Source: Omphiscola glabra (lineage: Eukaryota; Mollusca; Gastropoda; Lymnaeidae). From it: a DNA stretch of 64,000 nucleotides. The stretch's first letter is position 1. Every line of letters begins with the position of its first letter. Location of the stretch: the NCBI GenBank assembly GCA_964017045.1, contig OZ024809.1:4142512-4206511 (forward strand), in the 5' to 3' direction. A model generated the notes under the pieces. The model searched no databases. It saw nothing but the letters and a program-made list of their open reading frames with translations, and was not told where the DNA came from. Shown here piece by piece: positions 54,549 through 64,000 of the stretch. The position numbers were made by a program, and so were the translations under genes.

Positions 54549-56059
54549 CCCACGGGAAATTGTTTTATCTTTATTGTAAAGGTCTTTTTGAACCAATTTC
54601 TCCATGCTCATCTTTTTGGGTTGCCATTGTTCTGTGAAGAAACGAACTGATGTCCAATCATTTGACCTTTGATCAGCGGACACGGGGGGGGGGGGGAACA
54701 TTTTAAGGTACCATGGCACCCCCGGTGGTGATGTTACGACACTGTAGGTGCGGCTTGGGAGTTCCTCCGTACTGGCGCAGGCGTAACATTTTCTAACCGA
54801 GCCCAAAGAGAACACACCCATCCAAGGGCGTAACTCAGATAGTAAAAGCAAAAACGAAAATAAGCCCGCACACTGAATGACCAGTCACTGTTATGAGGTA
54901 TTCTTCAAGTTGGATGACCAGCTACCAGTATTCTATAATTGAATTTTTTTAATTTTTTTTTTTAAATACAATTTTTCGAATCATTATTTCCTTTTCGTTA
55001 CCGAGTGTAATATCCCCCCCCCCCCCCCCGCACCCATTATCACCACGCCCATGCTTCCCCCCCCCCCCCCCGCTTTTCGACAAGGAAAGGACAGAGATTT
55101 ATAGCGTGTGACCTTTCACCAGGGACTTCTGCTTGACTTTAGGACTGACCTTCTGATGCGACTGAAAGCACCAGCGGCTACCTTGACATTTCTGGTTAGC
55201 TCCAGATCCCACCCACCCCAACCCAACCCAAAAAAAACCCCGTCTTGATTAAACGGGGGACAGATGAGGGGGGGTAGTCACCAGCCTCGGTCAGTGACTG
55301 TGCCAGTGTGTGGGCAATCAAAGGTCAGTTCGGCCTCAGGGCTTCACTAGGTATATAGGGTGGCCTTACCTATCAGCTCAGAGGTTCTCACATCTATGGT
55401 CGTGAAAATACATACTGCCGATCACTTCAAGTTCAAATTTGAAAACCGGTACGATGTTTCTGGTATACAAATGGTTAGATTTAGCTCGTGCATTCTTTGA
55501 GGGTACTGCTCCTAGGCAACCTCTTTTTCTTTCCCAGCTGTGATGTGAACTAGTCACATCGCAGAAAACCACGTAAACCCTATTAGAGGGCGTCTGTGAA
55601 ACACCTACGCGCCCCCCGGGCTGGGAGGGGGGATCAGGGACGTAAAAAATATCCACCCCAGCCCTAGAAAGTCCGACCCGGTCGCTGTGTTAAAGCAGCA
55701 CCCCGGCCGGCAAGGTGTTCCTTCTCTGGTGCCGCCTCACTCGCATAGTCAATCGAGTGGAAGGGTGGGGGAGGCTGTCTCAGGGGCGGAATGTTCCCGG
55801 CGTGCCGCTTCGCGGCCTGACTGGAATAAAGACTACGGGGAGAGTAGTTGGTGCCCAGTTGGTTTTAGCGGAGGGTGTGGTGGGGAAGACTTCATGAACT
55901 ACGGCTCGATAGTTGACTGTTTTTCTAGAGTAGATTAGATAAGCCCGTGCATTAAGTATAATCTGTTGATTTTCTTACACAAAAAGTACACAAGTGTTTT
56001 GAACACCAGCTAGTGACATCCAATGAAAGAAGATCTAAGATGTATTCGGACTCCGCGTA
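54549..56059. other. Non-coding stretch of about 1.5 kb
   Basis: G run near 54685 and C runs near 55015-55030 and 55061-55072. Some GC-rich DNA lies at 55560-55900 with short frames I cannot support. Confidence 0.4.
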
Positions 56060-56345
56060 CCAGTGTATCGATTCCACGTTCTTGAATAAATTGCAAATTG
56101 TTGGATTGATACCAGTACGTAGGATCGACTCCATATCGTAGAATCGACGCCAGATCATTGGACCACACTACTTCCTTGGATCGAGTCCCGTTAAAAGTAT
56201 CGAATTTATATCAACGGATCGAAAACAGAAAACTAGATCGACTCTGTATCATTGGATCAAGTCAATATTATTGAATCGACTCGATCATTCGATCGAGTCC
56301 ACATAATTAGATCGACTCCAAATTATTAGATCGACACCATGTCAT
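56060..56345. repeat. ~19-bp degenerate tandem repeat on ATCGACTCCA
   Basis: Loose units such as TTGGATCGACTCCATATC, rich in GATCGA. Confidence 0.7.
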
Positions 56346-56639
56346 TGGAAAGACTTCACTTTCTTTTAGCCACTAAGAAGCGTCACTATGCAGTGTTGAA
56401 TACTTGGCTATCTGATGACATGTAGGTGTTTGTAAATGGTTTACACTTGTCATAAGACACAACTCCGAGATCAGTGGCCGGGCAATGTCATGTCATTGAG
56501 ATGTTGAAACTCAACTACAAATTTCATTGAAAGACTTGAGGTCTCCTTTAGCGTGGATTCTTAGCACACAAAAAATTACCTGAAGTGCAAAAAGCTGAGA
56601 TGGGGTAAAGTTTCAACATGGTTATCATCAATGGCACTA

Positions 56640-56763
56640 AAACCTTGCCTGCTCCACCACATCCTTCCATTCAGACCGATTTATGTCTTTTGGTATCCAC
56701 GCGCGAAGACTCCCAGCTAATGTAAGTGCATCTTCGTGTCGTCATTCCATCTCATTCTGGGTC
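56640..56763 (-). mobile_element. Second LINE ORF2 C-terminal tail relic
   Basis: The minus strand gives PRMRWNDDTKMHLH, a stop, then LGVFARGYQKT, and in another frame NRSEWKDVVEQARF followed by a stop. Block order is the same as at 45785-45930, so both come from related LINEs. It is frameshifted, 5'-truncated and adjoins the 28-bp array at 56764. Confidence 0.7.
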
Positions 56764-56955
56764 AACTGGTGGGAAATCGGCCTCTTGGTTGTCCTGATGA
56801 GCCGTCTGCCACTTGGTTGTCTTTGTGACCCGTCTGCCTCTTTGTTGCTCTGGTGAGCCGTCTGTCTCTTGGTTGTCTTTGTGACCCGTCTGCCTCTTGG
56901 TTGTCCTGGTGAGCCGTCTGCCTCTTAATCGTCTGCCTCTTGGTTGTTCGAGTGT
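56764..56955. repeat. 28-bp tandem repeat, about 7 copies, abutting a LINE tail
   Basis: Units of TTGGTTGTCCTGGTGAGCCG plus TCTGCCTC. It lies at the 5' side of the minus-strand LINE tail. Confidence 0.9.
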
Positions 56956-57944
56956 AAAGGGTTAATTTTTCACCAATTTGTTTCAGAAACAAGGGGGTTG
57001 GGTCATCCATTGTCTTATCCATGTCACTCATTTTCTTAATCATCATTATTTAAAGGGTCTGATACCGGAAATGTGGGATGGAGTAGCGTTGTTAGGCTTA
57101 CCGCCACCCTGGGGGGGGGGCAGTTTTTTTACCGCACTCATCCCACGATTAAACTCTGCAGTTGTTATAAAACTCAGCCAGCATATATACATAAAACGTG
57201 TCACTGGGGCGGACCGCCACTCAGCACCACTTTCCTACGCCCCTGGATGGACGATTGCTAGACCAACAAGAGAGGAAAGCAGTCGACGCATACTCCTACT
57301 CTGGCATGTGACGTCACCAAGTCATTTACATATTTGATTTTGTGTCAATGTGTGTGTGGTAAGTGTGATATTTTTGCAGCTTCATTTGACAACATAATGA
57401 CGTCTCGAAGCAGCGAACTGATGTAGACATTCGTCACCCGACGCCAACACAAACTTAACATAAGACAATACAAAAAAATCCATTAAATCTTCACTACCCT
57501 AATTTTTGCAGACGTTCCAACTTTTTACGCACATTTTTCAGAAGTTGCATCTGCTAATAACCAAAGAAAGTGCGCATTTTGCTTCATTAATTACATTAAT
57601 TCTGTGTTTGTCTTTAAATTAACGAGAACCCGTAATAGCGAAAATAGAAGGACCCGTGTCAGCGAATAACCCAGACCGATATAATATATCATGGTCGGTT
57701 AAGTTCTTGGGGAAATTCCCATATCCGGTTAAGGTCATGGCCACTGTACTGTTGTTATGAAATCAGGTCATTTGGGAAGGTCTATTTTGACCAGTTAGCT
57801 AGCGGACGTTTCCAAAATTGGGCTTTGTAAGTCAGTTTCAGGGATCTGATACACCCGGCCGCGAGACCAGACCTTTAGCAAATGCCGTCTCCGATTACCT
57901 GCTGTTCTGTCTACACCACACCCTCCCCTCCTCTAACTCATTAG
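56956..57944. other. Non-coding stretch
   Basis: It contains a GGAGTAGCG...CTACGCCCCTGGATGG segment (about 57078-57255) that could be another worn short element. No gene is seen. Confidence 0.4.
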
Positions 57945-58650
57945 GGAGTATGGCAATTTCTATCTTTGCATTAGTATGGATTAAAGTGATTTCTGTCTTT
58001 GCATTAGTATGAATTAAAGTGATTTCTATCTTTGCATTAGTATGGATTAAAGCGATTTCTATGTTTTTTTAAAAAGAAATATGTCAATTTATGTTTTTGT
58101 TGAGGAATATGGCAATTTATATGTTTGCAATGTTAAGGAATATGACAATTTCTAAGTTGCATCATAGGGGAATAAGGCAATTTCTATGCTTGCAATATTA
58201 AGGAGAAATGGCAATTTCTATGTTTGCAATATTAGGGAGAAATGACCATTTCTATAGTTGAATTCTTAGGGAGAAATTGTAATTTCTATCTTTGTAATAT
58301 TGCGAAATATGTCAATTTCTATGTTTGCACTACGAAGGGAAAAGAGAAATTACACCCGAAACAATAACAGATGCTTCCCTGTGCCTCGGAGTAACACAGT
58401 GCAACATAAGCAGTCATTCTTTCGACGCACCATAATTGCTTGGAACAACCTGGACAATACCGCCGTGAACTCGACAACGATCGAAAGCTTCAAGGCCGCC
58501 CTGGCATCTGCTAAGAGCCGTTAGATTGGCAACATCGCTTCCCCAACCGTTGCACATATGCCAGTTTATAGATGCAGCAACGTACCTAACCAGAACCAGA
58601 ACCAGACAATTTCTAAGTTTCGAATCTTAAGGAGTGGGGCAATTTCTATT
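57945..58650. repeat. ~30-bp degenerate tandem array, interrupted by a LINE
   Basis: Loose units with GGCAATTTCTATGTTTGCA and ATTAGGGA before 58336; the same motif resumes at 58605. Confidence 0.8.
58336..58604 (+). mobile_element. 5'-truncated LINE 3' end inserted in a minisatellite
   Basis: The plus strand encodes RCFPVPRSNTVQHKQSFF, then RTIIAWNNLD and SFKAALASAKSR before TAG at 58522-58524. This is the common C-terminus of CR1/Rex-type LINE ORF2 (VPRSRT...HK.SFF.RTI.DWN.L...SFK..L). A short 3' UTR with TTGCACATATGCC and a tail of AACCAG units (58590-58604) follow, as expected of such LINEs. The 5' end is cut abruptly inside the array, typical of target-primed insertion. Confidence 0.85.
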
Positions 58651-59139
58651 TTAGGTGGCGTCCATTTTCGTACAATCGCTTTTCATACAGTCTAATTTAA
58701 TTTGCATGTTAAAATGAGTATAGTTAGCTACATGTATAGCATCATAACACATGCTCCATAGCCTGCGTCGTAATGGAAAAAGAGCGGAGCCATACAAGGA
58801 CAGGGAAGGGAACGCCGAACGGATGATTCGCACAGGGCGAAAGTTTACCTAAAGCCGGCGTTGATCGTTGATCCCTTTACTTTCCACTGGTTCTCAAAAT
58901 ATAGTATTCCTACTCTATCACTATGATTTATCTTGATTGCACATGACACTTGAGCTTTGTCCTTGTTCCATACCTGCCCTAGTCATTTGCAACAAACAGA
59001 ATCTATAGGCGAAGAGAGGCCAAATTTTGACTTCCCTCGCACTAACAAAGTGGGCTAACATTCTGACCAGCCATCTGCATTGCACAGACACACATTAAAG
59101 CAGGTAATGCTGAAGTTTAGGAGGCTTCCATTTTTTTTT
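58651..59139. other. Non-coding stretch
   Basis: No gene is recognised. Confidence 0.4.
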
Positions 59140-59655
59140 ACTGTAGAATGAGTTAATAACTTGTTTCTTTACGCCGAAATTGTATATTTGTTATATATCT
59201 TGTTTGAATTTCTTATACATAATCTGGCCTTGTTAAGACATTTAGGCTTACTATTAATGTTGACAACTAGGTACTTATATGTCTCTACTTTCTAAAAATG
59301 GTGACTGTTTATTGTAAGATCTGCAATGGGTTGAATACGACTCTGGAAATGGACAACCATTTCTTTGGGGTTTTTTTAAGACATTCAGCTCGAGAAAATG
59401 CTCATCGCACCAACTGATAAAGCTTGTAACTAAGTTGCGGTATAAGCCTTCTCCCACAGCATTAAGCCAACGATGGTGGTATCTTCAGAAAATGTTATCA
59501 TTGGAACTGGAACGGTGTTGCTTGAGCTGTAGATAACATTGGAATATTTTGTATGCAGACAGGGGAGAGAACGCAACCTTGTGGTGCCCCGGAACTTATT
59601 TCTCTAGTCATTGATATTTTGTCCTTCAAGCCGATCTCCGTCTGCTGGATCGACG
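59140..59655 (-). pseudogene. Broken LINE reverse transcriptase fragment
   Basis: Reading the minus strand from about 59655, QTEIGLKDKISMTREIS leads into SSGAPQGCVLSP (59575-59610), the conserved G.PQG..LSP motif of reverse transcriptase, then LVTSFISWCDEHFLELNV (59385-59440), KEMVVHFQSRIQPI and, after a stop, YKYLVVNIN (59250-59280). Order and spacing match the second half of an RT domain of the CR1/Rex1 type. The FADD catalytic block between the first two motifs is missing or scrambled, and there are several frameshifts. It cannot be active. Confidence 0.8.
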
Positions 59656-59871
59656 CTAAGGGGCGACTTGCCTCGCGTGCCCGCAGCGGGGTCTATGCGT
59701 ACCAGTTGCGACACGCGTGCCATAGGTTAGTCTCGTAACCACAGACCTATGATGTGTAGACGTAGGACAAGTATGCTAATAATTAACCACAAACAGGTCA
59801 CAGGAACAGACAAGAAAAACTGCGAGTTAAAAAACAAACAAACAAAAAGAAAAACACGTGAATCGAGTAAA

Positions 59872-60182
59872 ATGCCGATAATCCGGACAAACTGCGTTGT
59901 GACCACGTTCTGATAATCGACTTAATCCGGATTTTTGAGTCAGTATATCATCATATGCTGTAAATAGTGAGTTAGCGGATAAACACGTGATTTATAAAAG
60001 GTCATTATAATGGCGGCGCCAGTGAACGCGTTGCTGCAATTTCTTTTTAAAATTCTGTTTTTATTCATGTTTATAGTGATGCACCCACTTCCAGTTAAAA
60101 AAAGAAACAGCTCCCCAGATTTTTTTTTTATTAGACCATCCGGATATTTGACGCTCTGGGATTTTGACTTCCGGATTATCAA
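59872..60182. mobile_element. Possible pogo/Tigger-like short element
   Basis: CGATAATCCGGACAAACTG at the left and the complement of CGTTGATAATCCGGAAGTC at the right form inverted ends around GATAATCCGGA, a sequence like pogo/Tigger termini. A TA duplication and exact ends were not confirmed. The interior is non-coding. Confidence 0.35.
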
Positions 60183-60487
60183 CGCCTTACTGTACTATCT
60201 GAAAGGACCACCCTAAGTGTAACCCAAATATTATTGGGATTAATATTATCTGGTCTCTCGGTTGCTATGTAGATTATCTAATTTCTCCGCCATTAAAGGA
60301 ACGAAAAAGCGCTTTTTATCTCCTAATTTTTTTTTTTTAAAGGTATTTACTATTTATAGCACTAAGACCGGGTAATCAGCACCGCTATTGTAGGCTTAGA
60401 CACCCGGAGTTACTCTCCAATCCAATGTTGTCCTTGTCAGGAAATTCGAGCTACAGTTCTCTGACTCGGCCGTGAGACCTCGGGGTC

Positions 60488-60630
60488 CTGTCTTTGATCG
60501 CCGGGCCGGCCCGCTGCAAGTGTAAACGCAAGTGAGAACAGGGTAGATCCATAGACGGGATTAAAGAGGTATGACGACCCCCCCCCCGGAGGGATGGGAT
60601 TACGGGGCCTGCTCGTAAATCAAAGACCCT
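60488..60630. promoter_or_regulatory. GC-rich segment with paired GTCTTTGAT and GGATTA motifs
   Basis: GTCTTTGAT at 60490-60498 and its complement ATCAAAGAC at 60619-60627 resemble TCF/LEF sites. GGATTA at 60558-60563 and 60597-60602 resembles Otx/Bicoid-type sites. The inverted arrangement could equally be a worn mobile element. No neighbouring promoter is known. Confidence 0.2.
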
Positions 60631-61149
60631 CGGGACCGGGAACAACGGCCGTGTCGCCGATAATTGGACGTCACCGAAATGCCGGTGGAGAAGAAACGTG
60701 GTTGCCCTGAAATGGTAGATGGTGTTACGGAGGTGTTTCAGTTAAAATAACCTGGGTGTTAGATTGGCGACTAAAGTAATGGCTTTAGTCAGAGGCGGAT
60801 TTATGAAATGGTTGAAAATAGTGTACATGTGCAACTTATTACACAACACCAAATTATTACAGAATCCCAAATCATTATTATTCATGGCAAAGCTATTAAA
60901 CACAATGTAATTACTTATCAAGACCTAATTTTTTTAAAGGAACAAAACTATTAAAATAGACCACTTATTAATCCTAGATCAAATTAAATTTCAATGTCAA
61001 ATTATTGAACAATATCAATATTTTCCTATTCCTTTCCTTTCCTTTTCAACTCACTAACACTTTCTCTCTTTCCAATATTTATAAAATCCTTGTCGACATC
61101 TCTTCGCCATGTGTTTTTTGGTCTTCTCCATCATCTTAAAACATCAGGC
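60631..61149. other. Non-coding stretch
   Basis: AT-rich with no gene. Confidence 0.4.
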
Positions 61150-61880
61150 TTCCATACCAAGTTTTTGTCTTGTTATAGTTGGCATTGGTTCCATAACAAG
61201 TGTTTGTCTTGTTATATTCAGCATGGTTCTAAACCAAGTTCTTGTCTTGTTATAGTTGGCATTGGTTCTAAACCAAGTTCTTGTCTTGTTATATTCGGCA
61301 TTGGTTCTAAACCAAGTTCTTGTCTTGTTATAGTTGGCATTGGTTCTAAACCAAGTTCTTGTCTTGTTATAGTTGGCATTGGTTCTAAACCAAGTTCTTG
61401 TCTTGTTATATTTTGCATTGGTTCCATACCAAGTGCTTGTCTTGTTATAGTTGGCATTGGCTCTAAACCAAGCTCTTGTCTTGTTATATTCGGTATTGGT
61501 TCCAAACCAAGTTCTTGTCTTGTTATAGTTGGCATTGGTTCCATACCAAGTTCTTGTCTTGTTATAGTTGGCATTGGTTCTAAACCAAGTTCTTGTCTTG
61601 TTATAGTTGGCATTGGTTCTAAACCAAGTTCTTGTCTTGTTATATTTGGCATTGGCTCTAAACCAAGATCTTGTCTTGTTATAGTTGGCATTGGTTCTAA
61701 ACCAAGTTCTTGTCTTGTTATAGTTGGCATTGGCTCTAAACCAAGTTCTTGTCTTATTATAGTTGGCATTGGCTCTAAACCAAGTTCTTGTCTTGTTATA
61801 GTTGGCATTGGTTCTAAACCAAGTTCTTGTCTTGTTATAGTTGGCATTGGTTCCATTCCAAGTGCTTGTCTTGTCGAAAC
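61150..61880. repeat. 39-bp tandem array, about 19 copies
   Basis: Units contain TTGTCTTGTTATAGTTGGCA and TTGGTTCTAAACCAAGTTC. The 13-codon period keeps frames of 212-268 codons open on both strands; these are artefacts. GGTTCTAAACC is partly palindromic. Confidence 0.97.
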
Positions 61881-62585
61881 CGAAAGTTTTAACTAATTCA
61901 AAACTCGTTTCCGAACGTGTTCTGTGCATAACAAGAGGCCTTAACAACTATTGTTGCAATTCATATTTAACTTTAGTGTCTCTCATACAATTTACTCAGG
62001 GAAGTTAACCTCCCCTCCCCCCACGCCCGTTTTTTTGTTGTTGCAGTGTCATTTTGACCATCGGTAAGCTAAAAACTTCTTAGCTACTTATTTTTTTAGC
62101 CAAACGAACATATTGGCACCTCATCATCCCTGTTTACCATCCAAATTAGATCGCGATTAAATTTGAAATTGTCAATTTACCATTTTGCCTTGAAAGTTAT
62201 CCCTTTTAGCTTGTCATCACACCCACCCACACATACACACCCACACATACACAGAAACAAACACGTCACCACACCGACCAAAAACAAATTACCATTTTTT
62301 GTATCTTCACCGTGAACGGCCCTCGACAACAATTCATAAGAGAGAATTTAAGATTACAGATATTATGTTACAATCAAAGTGTCTAATGGCTTTTGTATTT
62401 CACACTTTGACTGGGCATTCTATAGAATGGCTGGATTATACACATGGGCACTAACAAAATAACTGATCACTCAGCAAGTTCAATGAACAGATAACTCTAA
62501 AAATTTGAACAAAGATGATTCTCCCATAAGATTTAAAAAACAACAACTGAAAAACACCAAAAAACAACACAAAAACACTGACGTG
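61881..62585. other. Non-coding stretch
   Basis: CA-rich near 62220-62262. No gene is seen. Confidence 0.4.
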
Positions 62586-62769
62586 CAGTGGCGTAGTGGG
62601 GGGGCAAGGGGGGGCATCATGCCCCGGACGCTACTCACAAAGGGGCGCCAAATGGTGTATTTTACTATAATATTGTATGGTTTTCGAATGGGGGGGGGCG
62701 CTAAAAAGGTATTGGGGGCGCTAAAAAGGTATTGTGCCCCGGGCGCGAGTTAAGCTCGCTACGCCACTG
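62586..62769 (-). mobile_element. hAT-type short element, family A copy 2 (184 bp)
   Basis: CAGTGGCGTAGTGGG starts the element and GAGCTTAACTCGC-type sequence precedes CTACGCCACTG at the other end. CTGACGTG (62578-62585) and CTGACATG (62770-62777) are an 8-bp target duplication with one change. The interior, including the doubled GCTAAAAAGGTATTG, is the reverse complement of 33522-33704. Confidence 0.88.
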
Positions 62770-64000
62770 CTGACATGGAACACGGAAATACAAAGAGGGA
62801 AATGTAATTGCTTTTATTTCCATCATGTTTGACTTTTCATGAACGCCATTGCAATGTTTGATTGAGGTGTCTAACAGCCAATGTTCATTATAAGTGGACA
62901 ACACTACTGAAAGTGCATGGTTGCGATGTAGTTTCAACTAGAATTTTTTTTAAAGAACTTATTAAACGAACAAAATTGTCGCTGGTCTTTCAGATAACAA
63001 ATCTAAAGCAACGCCCATTGTTAACGGGGGTGGGGGGTGGTGGTGGGGGGGAGGGGGGAAACAACAATTTTATTTCCATAACTATTTATTTTTTGGCAAT
63101 TATCTTAACTAAAATGTCTCAGTTTCTCATGCTTATGTCGCGTTTGGGCACTGCATGATCGCGACGTATCCAGATTCATTTTCGTAGATGAAGCAAGAGC
63201 GGCCACTGTAGACTTTGACCCAGAATCCTTATATGATTCGGTCATCCTCGATTTTGGAATCTTTTTGCATCTTAAGAGGGCTCGACTTTGAAACTGCCGC
63301 ATGTGCCAGTGTCGGGCGTGCATCAGGAGACTCAATGCATTCGTGTGGTGATCGCCCCTGGACCAACCGCAGCTTTTCCTTGTGTTCCCGTAAAGGGCGC
63401 TTACTCTGAAACGAGTGGATCACACACATAGATGATGATATCAATCCGACAGTGTTTCTACGGCAGCGTAGGTGTAGGGCGTGGCGCCCCGCACACGAAC
63501 CCTCGAGCTCGGTTCTGTTTGTGGTCCAGACCATCACCCACTAGAGTAGTTCTAGTAGGTCGTATCCAGACCCTCTAAAGCCGTGCGGCTCGCAAGGCCT
63601 GGGTGGGTAGGCTGTAGTCAAAAGTCCCCGTGCCCCCCCCCCACCTTTTTTACGCTCCCAAGATATAGCGTTCTTATGAGGCTTGCATCGCCCCTCACCT
63701 CCCACCCCAGGGTTGTGCGAGCCGGTTTTTAAATAATGTTTACTTTGGACTTCGTTTGTTGCACGAATCATAAAGTTCATGAATATCTTTGTGGAGCTGA
63801 ACTTTTTGGTCCAAAATCACGCTAATATAAGTAGGTGTCTTGTTATGTTGTTAGCTTCTGTGGAATTGTGTAACTTTTAATTTTTTTTCATTGCGCAGTA
63901 CAACTTTAAAACTATACATTTTACTAATGCTTTTGAATATCTTTCACAGAATTACTAAAAATAATTAAAAATTGGAACATTTAAAAAAAAAAAGAAAAAA
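62770..64000. other. Non-coding stretch to the right edge
   Basis: On the minus strand a frame of 102 codons (63229-63537), after a stop, continues as GFWVKVYSGRSCFIYENE and SGYVAIMQCPNAT to another stop near 63133. It might be a decayed coding sequence, but I cannot name it. G-rich DNA lies near 63027-63058. The rest shows nothing. Confidence 0.3.

Noticed and set aside
53807..54650. Cys/Pro-rich frames of 240-272 codons, as in a secreted repeat protein
   Set aside because: The 25-bp unit lacks stops in all three plus frames; no signal peptide or splice support.
57078..57255. Possible further hAT-like element with CTACGCCCCTGGATGG end
   Set aside because: The left end does not match well and the supposed duplication is short; kept only as a note.
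61090..61947. 268-codon frames over the 39-bp array
   Set aside because: Pure repeat, open on both strands.

Overview
This is animal nuclear DNA, most likely from an invertebrate. The evidence is a giant single-exon reading frame, spliced-exon signals, degraded non-LTR retrotransposons, tRNA-derived SINE heads and many short hAT-type elements with 8-bp target duplications. A mollusc, perhaps a gastropod, is my best guess from the overall style of the repeats, but nothing here proves it. No bacterial-type gene organisation, operon or CRISPR array is present.

Layout. Bases 2-5266 (+) are one long open exon that runs off the left edge. It encodes a very charged, Ser/Arg-rich, apparently disordered protein with an acidic block, two RRLS sites and an RVRF motif of the kind that docks protein phosphatase 1. 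At 8690-8919 (+) is a short GC-rich 3'-terminal exon that encodes one membrane segment and a Cys/Asp-rich tail. Two small exon candidates sit at 18735-18868 (+) and 39492-39664 (-), each ending at a good splice donor. I do not recognise the family of any of these.

The rest is dominated by tandem repeats. More than 40 separate arrays, each with its own unit (about 9 to 65 bp), cover roughly a quarter to a third of the window. The densest block is 21.07-27.43 kb: a 42-bp array of 76 copies with a 1008-bp higher-order repeat, a 32-bp array of 64 copies, then 9/27-bp and 19-bp arrays. Because many units are multiples of 3 or lack stops, these arrays produce long but meaningless reading frames on both strands.

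Mobile elements fill the gaps. Five short non-autonomous elements have hAT-type ends (6836, 19317, 33522, 51287, 62586) and a sixth is probable (28285). Other relics are a broken hAT transposase (12377-12885, -), a possible PIF/Harbinger nuclease tail (40289-40561, -), a broken LINE reverse transcriptase (59140-59655, -), a LINE 3' end inserted inside a minisatellite (58336-58604, +), two related LINE C-terminal tails that each abut a minisatellite (45785-45930 and 56640-56763, both -), and two tRNA-like SINE heads (13661-13731 and 43860-44070, both -).

The genes do not form a visible pathway together. The main interest is how the repeats arise: a 61-bp minisatellite that appears to be an amplified LINE 3' end, two arrays with higher-order structure, and elements inserted into arrays that give a relative time order.
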